29,265 nucleotides of DNA from an uncultured Prevotella sp. GTDB taxonomy: Bacteria > Bacteroidota > Bacteroidia > Bacteroidales > Bacteroidaceae. Shown in pieces: positions 16,856 through 23,286 of the stretch (the first letter of the stretch is position 1; the number at the start of each line of letters is the position of its first letter). The stretch spans positions 1 to 29,265 of the forward strand of contig USHW01000027.1 in assembly GCA_900554545.1 (NCBI GenBank). The letters are read 5' to 3'. The notes beneath the pieces were generated by a model. That model saw only the letters and a program-made list of their open reading frames with translations, was not told the origin of the DNA and did no database searches. Both the position numbers and the translations under genes were made by a program.

Positions 16856-16866
16856 TTTATATGGAT
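16856..16866 (-). promoter_or_regulatory. Shared 11-base leader motif ATCCATATAAA
   Basis: ATCCATATAAA (minus strand) occurs 25 bases upstream of the remnant's ATG, and again at 17735-17745 (26 bases upstream of the 250-residue gene) and 18397-18407 (27 bases upstream of the 175-residue gene). A CAC..CTAC motif follows in each. Conserved position suggests a promoter or leader element of this family; it is not the TAnnTTTG consensus. Confidence 0.6.
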
Positions 16867-16883
16867 AAATAAAAACAGGTGAA

Positions 16884-16924
16884 ACAAGGCGGATGAGAAT
16901 GCAGTTGAGCCTCTTCCGCCTTGT
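16884..16924 (-). terminator. Terminator after the secreted-protein cluster
   Basis: ACAAGGCGGA (16884-16893) pairs perfectly with TCCGCCTTGT (16915-16924). On the minus strand a T-rich stretch follows the stem. It lies 33 bases beyond the stop of the 250-residue gene. Confidence 0.7.
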
Positions 16925-16956
16925 CGTTTGCTTGTATCTATGGCCTGTTGCAGCCT

Positions 16957-17709
16957 TTACTTGAAGTAAATGTTGCCGTCTTTTATCGCCATTGTATGCG
17001 TAATGGGGCTGTTTGCAGGCGTGTTTTCGTCAATCCATTCGACCGTATTCTCCTGTAAGTCAAACGTTTTTGTACCGTCGGAGTTTGTCTTTATCGAGTT
17101 GATAATCATCGGCTTGTTGAACACCAAACTTGCCTTTCCGCCCTTCATCACTACAATTGTCAGGTAAGGTGGTTGGCTCATAATGTCAACACCTTTGAAT
17201 ATTGCGGCGAAAGTATTGTTTCCAAGTTTCTCAATACCGCAAAACTTTGATGTATATGAGCCGTAGTCGGTTGACATGTTGTCCCAGCCGTCAGCATATT
17301 TCAATGTGAATAATGTATCATTGCCAAACAATATTTCTATAACATTGAAGTCGCCCGACTCGTTGTCCCAGCCTTTGTATCTCAAGCCGTTCACCGTATA
17401 AAGCGGGATTGCGGTTGTTGTCTTGTTTGCGTTCGGGCTGTTTGCTGCTTTTTTACTGATGTTTGTTAAGTCATTATTGATGCTTGTTAAGTCGTTATTG
17501 ATGGCGATGTGTGATGCTGCATCAATCTTTTCGCTGAACTTTAAGGCATAAGGCGTTACGTTGTTGTAATTGCCTGAATAAAGTTCTTCAATGAATTTGG
17601 TTTTTGTCACTATGTCACCATTGGTTCCGATGCTGAATACTTGCTCTTGTGCCATTGATGCTATGTTGACAATAAACATTGCAATCAATATTGAAAAAAT
17701 CTTTTTCAT
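16957..17709 (-). CDS. Secreted protein, C-terminal-type member of a duplicated family
   Basis: 250 residues. Residues 1-20 are a signal peptide (MKKIFSILIAMFIVNIASMA, then QEQVFS). An INNDLTSINNDLTNI repeat sits near 70-84. The rest is homologous to residues 147-352 of the 352-residue gene product: shared blocks are GDFNVIEI, GNDTLFTLKYADGW, SFCGIE/KFCGIE, GNNTFAAIF, QPPYL/EPPYL, KASLVFNK and the final IKDGNIYFK. I recognise no known domain; beta-rich secreted character is likely. It lies immediately downstream of the 175-residue gene, separated by a terminator hairpin at 17781-17813. The ATCCATATAAA leader motif is 26 bases upstream of the start. Confidence 0.8.
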   Translation of the reverse strand: MKKIFSILIAMFIVNIASMAQEQVFSIGTNGDIVTKTKFIEELYSGNYNNVTPYALKFSEKIDAASHIAINNDLTSINNDLTNISKKAANSPNANKTTTAIPLYTVNGLRYKGWDNESGDFNVIEILFGNDTLFTLKYADGWDNMSTDYGSYTSKFCGIEKLGNNTFAAIFKGVDIMSQPPYLTIVVMKGGKASLVFNKPMIINSIKTNSDGTKTFDLQENTVEWIDENTPANSPITHTMAIKDGNIYFK

Positions 17710-17780
17710 TGCTGTAGTTTTTAATCGTAGCGTGTTTATATGGATTATTGCAATCCGCCTCGTTCTTTATTACAGAGTAT

Positions 17781-17813
17781 GCCATGTGCGCAGTTTGATG
17801 CTACGCACATGGC
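17781..17813 (-). terminator. Hairpin between the 175- and 250-residue genes
   Basis: GCCATGTGCG (17781-17790) pairs perfectly with CGCACATGGC (17804-17813), loop 13 bases. It lies 30 bases past the stop of the 175-residue gene. A strong T-run is not obvious, so it may attenuate or stabilise the RNA instead of ending it. Confidence 0.6.
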
Positions 17814-17842
17814 AAATACTGGTCATTAAAGCTTTTCCTTTT

Positions 17843-18370
17843 CTACTTCATGTTGCTGATAGATATGTTTTCATCTTTACGTAAATTAAGGTCACTATTG
17901 ATATCCGGCTTTATGGGTCTTACAAACTGATTTTGCACTTTTGTGAAATTCAGTATGAATTTTGCAAAGCCAATTTTCTTTTTTGCCGTGTATATTCCGT
18001 GCTTTATCGAAAGATTGGTATTGCTTATACCCATAATTTCACAAACAACCAAATTGTATCCATACTTTGCATTGCCTTCTTTTATTATAAGGTATTTGCC
18101 CGAAGTGTTAGTGCCTACTTTCGACTCGTCAAATACTTTCTCAATTGTGTTAGACAAATAAAAAGGCAATTCTATTGTAGTTGTTTTATTTAATGTCGGG
18201 TAAAATGACTCATCGTAATACGTGGAGTCCGTAAACCATATCGTATTTGTTTCTTTTTCACGATCATAAGTAACCCATTTGCAGCCCTTTAGCTGCGACA
18301 GGCTGAATGTCTGTGCGGCGCAGCTAAAAGCTGTGCACAGTGCAAATAATAGTATGATAGTCTTTTTCAT
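17843..18370 (-). CDS. Secreted lipocalin-like protein, N-terminal-type family member
   Basis: 175 residues. The signal peptide is MKKTIILLFALCTAFSCAAQ with cleavage probably after AAQ; Cys17 could be a weak lipobox. Residues 1-146 align without gaps to residues 1-146 of the 352-residue protein (QLKGCKW, TIWFTDS, LPFYLS, IEKVFDESKVG, TSGKYLIIKEGNAK, CEIMGISNTNLSIK, NFTKVQ). After residue 146 the two differ: here a polar tail of 29 residues follows. The pattern of a GC-W start, FTDS strand and GKYLI strand suits a lipocalin-like beta-barrel, but this is a weak inference. A leader motif lies 27 bases upstream. Confidence 0.8.
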   Translation of the reverse strand: MKKTIILLFALCTAFSCAAQTFSLSQLKGCKWVTYDREKETNTIWFTDSTYYDESFYPTLNKTTTIELPFYLSNTIEKVFDESKVGTNTSGKYLIIKEGNAKYGYNLVVCEIMGISNTNLSIKHGIYTAKKKIGFAKFILNFTKVQNQFVRPIKPDINSDLNLRKDENISISNMK

Positions 18371-18430
18371 GACTGTCGTTTTGGGTAGTTGTGCCTTTTA
18401 TATGGATATATAAAAATGGTAAAACAATGT

Positions 18431-18456
18431 TGAAGAGGGGACGAAAAGCCTCTTCA
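18431..18456 (-). terminator. Hairpin after the fused secreted-protein gene
   Basis: TGAAGAGG (18431-18438) pairs with CCTCTTCA (18449-18456), loop 10 bases. It is 20 bases past the stop of the 352-residue gene and ahead of the 175-residue gene's leader. Terminator role inferred. Confidence 0.6.
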
Positions 18457-18476
18457 GCCTTGCTGTATTGCAGTCT

Positions 18477-19535
18477 TTATTTGAAGTAAATGTTGCCATC
18501 CTTTATTGTTAAGGTGTGTTTTTGTGGATTTGTAAACGTGTTTTCGTCTATTGGTTCTGAAAAGTTTTCTTGTAAATCGAATGTTTTTGAACCGTCAGAA
18601 GCTGTATTTATGTTTACTATTACAATCCGTTTGTTGAACACCAAGCTTGCTTTGCCGTCTTTCAATGCAATTATAGCCAGGTAAGGAGGCTCGTTAGCCA
18701 ACGTTGCTCCTATGAATATCGCGGCGAAAGTATTGTTGCCCAAGTCTTCTATACCGCAGAAACTTGATGTGTAAGCACCCCAATCCTTAGACATGTTCTC
18801 CCAACCGTCATCATATTTCAAGGTAAAAAGCGTGTCTTTGCCATACGATATTTCTATTACGTTGAAGTCGCCGGGGTCGGCATCTGTATATCCGTTATAC
18901 CTCAATCCTCTGACAATATAGTTGTCGTTTAACGCCGCATGCTGCATGGCATTTACCGTTTTACTGAATTTCAGTACGTAAGGCGTTGTGTTGTTTTTCG
19001 GAAAATTGTCTATGCTTTCTATAAATTCAGGTTTTACGGCGATAGAGCCGTCAGCGTTGACGCTGAATATTTGCCCTTGCGCCGTTGATGCCATGCTTTG
19101 CACTTTTGTGAAATTTCTGATATGTTCGCCGCCGCCCATTTTCCTATGTTCTGAATAAATACCATATTTTATGGATAGGTTCGTATTGCTTATGCCCATT
19201 ATTTCGCATACAAAAACATTATACCCATGTTTTGCATTGCCTTCTTTTATTATAAGGTATTTGCCTGAAGTACCTTTACCTACTTTTGACTCGTCAAACA
19301 CTTTTTCTATTGTGCTCGATAAATAAAATGGTAGCTTTAAAGTTGAAGTTTTGTTTATTGAGGAATAAACGTTTTCATCGCAAAAGGCAGAGTCCGTAAA
19401 CCAAATGGTCTTTGTTTTCTCGTCTGTCTCATTGCAAGTCCATTTGCAGCCTTTTAGTTGCGACATTTTGAATGTCTGCGCAGCGCAGCTAAATGCTGTG
19501 TACAATGCAAATAATATTATGATAGTCTTTTTCAT
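18477..19535 (-). CDS. Secreted two-domain protein, fusion of the two neighbouring types
   Basis: 352 residues with signal peptide MKKTIIILFALYTAFSCAAQ. Residues 1-146 match the 175-residue neighbour; residues 147-352 match the 250-residue neighbour. The junction reads NFTKVQ then SMASTAQGQIFSV; the second part equals the ASMAQEQVFSI that closes the neighbour's signal peptide. An internal piece of a former signal peptide is therefore kept in the middle of the protein, so this gene arose by joining two separate genes like those downstream. Adjacent duplicates and the order N-type then C-type support this. The upstream region carries a phased CCGTT operator-like dyad (19726-19791). Function unknown. 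Confidence 0.82.
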   Translation of the reverse strand: MKKTIIILFALYTAFSCAAQTFKMSQLKGCKWTCNETDEKTKTIWFTDSAFCDENVYSSINKTSTLKLPFYLSSTIEKVFDESKVGKGTSGKYLIIKEGNAKHGYNVFVCEIMGISNTNLSIKYGIYSEHRKMGGGEHIRNFTKVQSMASTAQGQIFSVNADGSIAVKPEFIESIDNFPKNNTTPYVLKFSKTVNAMQHAALNDNYIVRGLRYNGYTDADPGDFNVIEISYGKDTLFTLKYDDGWENMSKDWGAYTSSFCGIEDLGNNTFAAIFIGATLANEPPYLAIIALKDGKASLVFNKRIVIVNINTASDGSKTFDLQENFSEPIDENTFTNPQKHTLTIKDGNIYFK

Positions 19536-19866
19536 GATGTGTTGTTTTATTGTTTTTAAGGTTTTCGGCTAAAAATTTCTATGGTAAATCCGCTGTTTTA
19601 ATTAATTCTTTTGTATGGAGTTTCTTGACAGCCAAATGCCACAGAGGCATGGACGGATGTAGGACGTTGGCCGTTTGGAGCTTCGCCTTCTCCATTTTCT
19701 GTTGCCTTATAGTCATTGTTTTTCATTCCGTTCAATATCCGTTAAATTTGATTTCGGCGGCAAAATTATAGCGAACGGATATGAAACGGAACTTTTTGAG
19801 TTGACAAAACAGTTGACAAATGGTTTTGCCGGTTTACAAAACGGTTGACAACAGGACGTAAGTGCC
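19536..19866. other. Intergenic region with operator-like dyad
   Basis: This 331-base gap separates the TPR regulator's 3' end from the fusion gene's start. It contains the CCGTT dyad with a -7 box (19726-19791) and, next to the regulator's stop, three loose GTTGACAAAAC words (19800-19855) that could act as its terminator. Bases 19540-19720 are the likely leader of the fusion gene, with no ORF I can support. Confidence 0.55.
19726..19791 (-). promoter_or_regulatory. Promoter with phased CCGTT operator-like dyad
   Basis: The -7 box is TAATTTTG (minus strand, 19768-19761). It is flanked by arms at 19726-19743 and 19774-19791 that are reverse complements at 16 of 18 positions. Each arm holds two CCGTT half-sites 11 bases apart (728 and 739; 774 and 785 as AACGG, offsets from 19000), that is, about one helical turn. 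This layout suits cooperative binding by a regulator. Direction is taken from the downstream fusion gene at 19535, about 220 bases away. Confidence 0.6.
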
Positions 19867-21630
19867 TTATAATGAGCGGATAAACTCGTCCCACTTTTCA
19901 GGCGTTTCTTCTTTGCCGAAGGCTTTAAGATACAGCCTCTTGCGCATTACCGAGATTGCGCTTTTTGTCTTTATTGTCAGCGTGGCGATGTCTTTCGGGC
20001 TTACGCCTACTTTCAGCAGCAGGCACACGCGGTACTCGATGTCGCTTATCCGGCACAGTGCTGACAGGCGTTCCTTGAACTCCGGGTAGTGGCTGTTTAC
20101 TTCTTCGTCGAGGCTCTGCCAGTCTTCTGTGGAGAGCTTTTTGTTGAAATTGCCTGTTGTCTCGTCATTTAATATGGTTGAAATCTTGGCGCAGATGTCG
20201 GAGTTGTCAAGCCCGGCTTTAGCCAGTTCCCTGTTCTTCGTCCTTATTTCGGCCATCATGTTGAGGTTGTTAAGCTGCTCCTCCTTGGCCTTCAGGGCTG
20301 CGGCAAGGCTCATATTTTTGCTTGCCGACGCTGCAAGTTCCTGCTTAAGTGTTTCTATTTTGCTGTTGTTGTCGCTGATGAACTTGCTGCTTTGCTCGTA
20401 CAACGAGTTGAGGTAACGCTTCTCGTTCTCGTGCTTCATGCGCTCGGCCAATCTCTTTTTCTTTGAATATTGCATAAACGCGAGCACTGCAAGTATTGCG
20501 GCTATTACGAGTACAGCCGCCACTGTAATGATAAATCGGTCTGTTGTTATTTCTTCTTTCAGCCTTTCGTTCTCCTCTTCCCTTATGTTATAGTTGTAGA
20601 CGGCATCGATTTTGGCAACTGTTTCCGTCTGTATTATCGCTTGGATTGAGTCAGTATATCTGTCATATTCGTCAAGGAATATGGCGGCCTTTGCCATGTT
20701 TTTGTGCTCAAGGTAGTAGTGTCCGAGACGCTTGCTTGCGCTGTATTTCGCGTAAACGTCGTCCAATGCGTAAAGCTTGTTGTACAGAATGACGGCAGAG
20801 TCTTCTTTGCCTACCTTATTATATATGTCCGCAGCGATGGCATAAATTGGCCGGGCGGTTGTACTGTCTACACCAGCCAATGCTTGCTGGGCGTATTTTT
20901 CGGCTATGCGGTATTGTTTTAGATAATAATAATTGTTAGCAATTTGTCCGAGGATGTCAGCTTCATACGATTTGTCGCCATTCTCACGGACAAGTATTAA
21001 TGCCTGTTTGAAATACTGCATGGCCTGTTTGTAGCCGTTCATTCGTTGCAGGCAGTTAGCCATTCCGCATAGAGCATAAGCTTGATTGGATTTGTTTCCC
21101 CTTGTCTTATTATATTTATAAGACTTTGAGAAGGCGTTAAATCCTTTTTCATATAGCCCTTGGTATAGGAAGATGTAGCCCATTTGAGCTTGCGCCTTAT
21201 AATATAAGGTGCGGCTGCTGTCGGCCATTTCCACTACTTTTTGAAAGTATGGCAGGGCGCGGTCGTTGTCGTACATGTCGGCATACACGCGACCTGCGTA
21301 GTAATAAACCTGCGGCAGACGGCGCTTGTCGCCATCCTCCTCGTAGTAATCTATGAGCCGCAGCATCACGGTGTCAGTCTTGTGTACGATGTAAGCCTTG
21401 TCTTCGGCCTTGACGCGCATCAGCGAGTAAAGGCTCCATTCGGCCTCGGTAGCACCAGCCATGCGCGGCTTCATGCTGTCAAGCAACGCCAATGCGCGCG
21501 GCGCGTCAGTGTCGGCAATGCTGTCGATTGCCGCTATCTCCGCCTCGCGGTCCATTCCGTCGCCGCAGCTGAAGAGGCAAGCCATGCACAGCGCGGCGGC
21601 TACATGCAATATCGCAGTAGTTCGTTTCAT
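19867..21630 (-). CDS. Membrane-tethered TPR regulator with C-terminal HTH
   Basis: 587 residues from ATG 21630; the longer frame reads through the promoter repeat. The signal region ends in a lipobox-like LFSC (Cys22). TPR-like helical repeats occupy about 60-340 (for example YYAGRVYADMYDNDRALPYF, YKQAMQYFKQAL). One membrane helix lies at about 366-387. A coiled coil at about 395-475 follows, and the C-terminal part at about 530-572 resembles a LuxR-type HTH (YRVCLLLKVGVSPKDIATLT then IKTKSAISVMRKRL). The layout puts TPRs in the periplasm and the HTH in the cytoplasm. It may sense envelope or secreted signals and act on neighbouring promoters, including the CCGTT dyad; that link is speculation. 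Confidence 0.82.
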   Translation of the reverse strand: MKRTTAILHVAAALCMACLFSCGDGMDREAEIAAIDSIADTDAPRALALLDSMKPRMAGATEAEWSLYSLMRVKAEDKAYIVHKTDTVMLRLIDYYEEDGDKRRLPQVYYYAGRVYADMYDNDRALPYFQKVVEMADSSRTLYYKAQAQMGYIFLYQGLYEKGFNAFSKSYKYNKTRGNKSNQAYALCGMANCLQRMNGYKQAMQYFKQALILVRENGDKSYEADILGQIANNYYYLKQYRIAEKYAQQALAGVDSTTARPIYAIAADIYNKVGKEDSAVILYNKLYALDDVYAKYSASKRLGHYYLEHKNMAKAAIFLDEYDRYTDSIQAIIQTETVAKIDAVYNYNIREEENERLKEEITTDRFIITVAAVLVIAAILAVLAFMQYSKKKRLAERMKHENEKRYLNSLYEQSSKFISDNNSKIETLKQELAASASKNMSLAAALKAKEEQLNNLNMMAEIRTKNRELAKAGLDNSDICAKISTILNDETTGNFNKKLSTEDWQSLDEEVNSHYPEFKERLSALCRISDIEYRVCLLLKVGVSPKDIATLTIKTKSAISVMRKRLYLKAFGKEETPEKWDEFIRSL

Positions 21631-21634
21631 CAGT

Positions 21635-21778
21635 GCAAATATAGTGAAAGGCGAGCGCAATGAGAAATGAAAAACGCAGTTTTTTGATTTCTCATTGCCG
21701 AGCCGCATCCTATATTCGTGAAGCAAATATAGTGAAAGGCGAGCGCAACGAGAAATGAAAGACGGAGTTTTTTGATTT
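21635..21778 (-). repeat. Duplicated 56-base promoter segment (88-base offset)
   Basis: A 56-base segment starting GCAAATATAGTGAAAGGCGA occurs at 21635-21690 and again at 21723-21778, with four substitutions. Each copy contains TATATTTG on the minus strand (21643-21636 and 21731-21724), matching TAnnTTTG. The nearer box lies only 5 bases before the regulator's ATG, so a transcript from it would be near leaderless; the farther one would give a leader of about 85 bases. Confidence 0.75.
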
Positions 21779-21793
21779 GTTACTATGCAGTAT

Positions 21794-21915
21794 CGGCGGA
21801 TTTGCAATCCGCCGTATGTCAAGTTACGGATTTGTAATCCGTCGGTTACTTTTCATATAGCGGTCATCGGGATTGCAAATCCCGGTTTTTGATGGTGCGG
21901 ATTGCAAATCCGCAC
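21794..21915. repeat. Four-palindrome GGATTTGCAATCC cluster, copy 1
   Basis: Cores at 21798 (GGATTTGCAATCC), 21828 (GGATTTGTAATCC), 21870 and 21899 (both GGATTGCAAATCC, the reverse complement). Each is extended by flanking complementary bases into a 17-21 bp near-perfect palindrome. Core spacings are 30, 42 and 29 bases. Copy 2 at 28847-28968 has the same orientation order and near-mirror spacings. Confidence 0.85.
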
Positions 21916-21942
21916 GGACGTAAAATATATTGGTTGTTTTGC

Positions 21943-22023
21943 AAAACACGGCATATCGCTGTACAAAAGGTCATGTTTTAGCGTGTAAAAGGTGGCCTTT
22001 TAGAAGATAAAACACGGCCTTTT
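21943..22023. repeat. 22-bp phased dyad array 5
   Basis: Cores start at 21943, 21965, 21987 and 22009, each 22 bases apart (AAAACACGGCATATC, AAAAGGTCATGTTTT, AAAAGGTGGCCTTTT, AAAACACGGCCTTTT). It lies between divergent genes, directly after the palindrome cluster. Confidence 0.85.
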
Positions 22024-22102
22024 GCATGCGTGCAGGTAAGTGCTTGCTATTCAATTAGTTACGACGCTTAATGTTATAACCGTCAGCTAAAGCGGCAAAG
22101 GT

Positions 22103-22170
22103 AATGGCTTTAACTTCTAACGGAGCGTAGCGTAGTGATAACTTCTTTAACTACTTTAACTTCTTGAATG
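22103..22170. repeat. TAACTTCTTTAAC element, copy 2
   Basis: It begins ATGGCTTTAACTTCTAACGG and ends TTTAACTACTTTAACTTCTT, the same ends as copy 1 (10026-10089). The middle (GAGCGTAGCGTAGTGA) differs. Confidence 0.75.
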
Positions 22171-22219
22171 ATTAACTATATTTATAATGAACTCTGTGCT
22201 GAGTGTAAACTTGAAGCAT

Positions 22220-22227
22220 TATCTTTG
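22220..22227 (+). promoter_or_regulatory. -7 box of the outer-membrane protein gene
   Basis: TATCTTTG matches TAnnTTTG. No clear TTTG lies 19-20 bases upstream. The start codon is 37 bases beyond the box. Confidence 0.6.
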
Positions 22228-22264
22228 CATAATGTTGCATATACGTAAATAAAAAGCTTGTTTT

Positions 22265-23200
22265 ATGTTGTCGGGATGCAGATATTTGGCAATCGTGGCG
22301 TGCCTTGCGGCATGCACGGCGACGGCTGTGGCGCAGGAGACTGGCGGCGGCTTTCACATCGCGGAGCCGCGGACGGAGCTTGCGCCTGTGACGTTTGGCG
22401 CGCTAAGCCCTGACGCACTGCGCGACTCGCTGTCGTTCACGGCGCACGCAAAGCGGTTCATGCCTGCTGCGAAGATGCTGCCCCGGTGGCGCAGCGCAGA
22501 CAGCATAGCCGCGCCGTCGTTCGGCTACCGCAGCCTTGGACGCATCGCCCCGGCGTCAGCCGTGCCGCAGTTCGGGCACAATCCTTACGCCTACGACTTC
22601 CGCCAAGGCGGCGTTATAAGCTCGTGGGGCAGTGGAGCTGTTGTTGGAAGTTCGTTCCGCACCACGATGCCGGCACTTATGTCACGGCAGGGCGCGTCGG
22701 TAGGCGTAGTGCAGAACATAGGCAACCTTACCGTTACGGCCAGCGCCGAGGCCGACCGCTATCTGTTGTGGCGCGGCACGCGGACGTATTTCGGTGTGTC
22801 GGGCGCGGCCACTTACCGCTTTAACGACAACTGGTCGGCCACCGTCTTCGGGCGTTACACCAACAACAGGGCATTCTATTCGATGGCTGCCATGCCTTAC
22901 ATGGGCACATCGGGCTATGGCGGCTTCGTTACGTTCATGGGCGAAACCGTCGGCATGGACCTCGGCGTGGAGCGTTATTACGATACGTTCGCCGGCCGGT
23001 GGGTGACGTCACCCATTGTGACGCCTAAAGTAAAAATAAGCGAGAAGTTTACTATCGAGCTGCCCGTGGGACCTCTCGTAAAGGACTTGATTGACAACGC
23101 GGTGCACAACCGCAAGAAACGCAGCGGCCCGATGATTATGCCACAGGGCGTGCCCAGCGTGGGCGAGATACCCTTCGGCACGCCGGAAATACCGAGATAA
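22265..23200 (+). CDS. Predicted outer-membrane beta-barrel protein
   Basis: 311 residues with a signal peptide ending about residue 23 (ATAVA, then QETGGG). The middle (about 140-245) has alternating strands rich in Gly and aromatics, such as VGVVQNIGNLTVTASAEADR and TYFGVSGAATYRFNDNWSAT, typical of an outer-membrane barrel. The C-terminal part (about 265-311) is Pro-rich and basic (NRKKRSGPMIMPQGVPS). I do not recognise the family. It is divergent from the TPR regulator, and its stop TAA immediately touches the perfect hairpin at 23201. No partner gene is adjacent on the same strand. Confidence 0.7.
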   Translation: MLSGCRYLAIVACLAACTATAVAQETGGGFHIAEPRTELAPVTFGALSPDALRDSLSFTAHAKRFMPAAKMLPRWRSADSIAAPSFGYRSLGRIAPASAVPQFGHNPYAYDFRQGGVISSWGSGAVVGSSFRTTMPALMSRQGASVGVVQNIGNLTVTASAEADRYLLWRGTRTYFGVSGAATYRFNDNWSATVFGRYTNNRAFYSMAAMPYMGTSGYGGFVTFMGETVGMDLGVERYYDTFAGRWVTSPIVTPKVKISEKFTIELPVGPLVKDLIDNAVHNRKKRSGPMIMPQGVPSVGEIPFGTPEIPR

Positions 23201-23286
23201 GTGAAGAGTTAAGAGGGAAGAGTGAAGAATTCAAGTGCAAATAACAAAGGTATTGAATTCTTCACTCTTCCCTCTTAACTCTTCAC
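23201..23286. terminator. Perfect 34-bp hairpin shared by convergent genes
   Basis: Bases 23201-23234 and 23253-23286 are perfect reverse complements, with an 18-base loop. The arm is built of GTGAAGAG, TTAAGAGG and AGTGAAG words. The plus-strand gene's stop is at 23198-23200, directly before the stem; the minus-strand gene's TGA (23285-23283) lies inside it. It should terminate both transcripts. Confidence 0.85.

Larger units (their letters stand above)
16011..16956. other. Long intergenic mosaic with a gene remnant
   Basis: No intact gene is seen. From left to right: -7 box (16042), GAATGAAA word hairpin (16055-16205), CTGACAG block (16208-16380), array 4 (16443-16540), inverted CCCTCCC element B (16573-16690), a truncated reading frame (16683-16831), and a terminator hairpin for the minus-strand genes to the right (16884-16924). 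Confidence 0.65.
21631..22264. other. Divergent intergenic mosaic
   Basis: No gene. It holds the duplicated regulator promoter (21635-21778), a four-palindrome cluster (21794-21915), array 5 (21943-22023), a TAACTTC element (22103-22170) and the promoter of the plus-strand membrane-protein gene (22220-22227). Confidence 0.65.

Noticed and set aside
17741..17755. ATTATTGCAATCCGC as a member of the palindrome family
   Set aside because: Only half of the core is present and no complementary flank exists.
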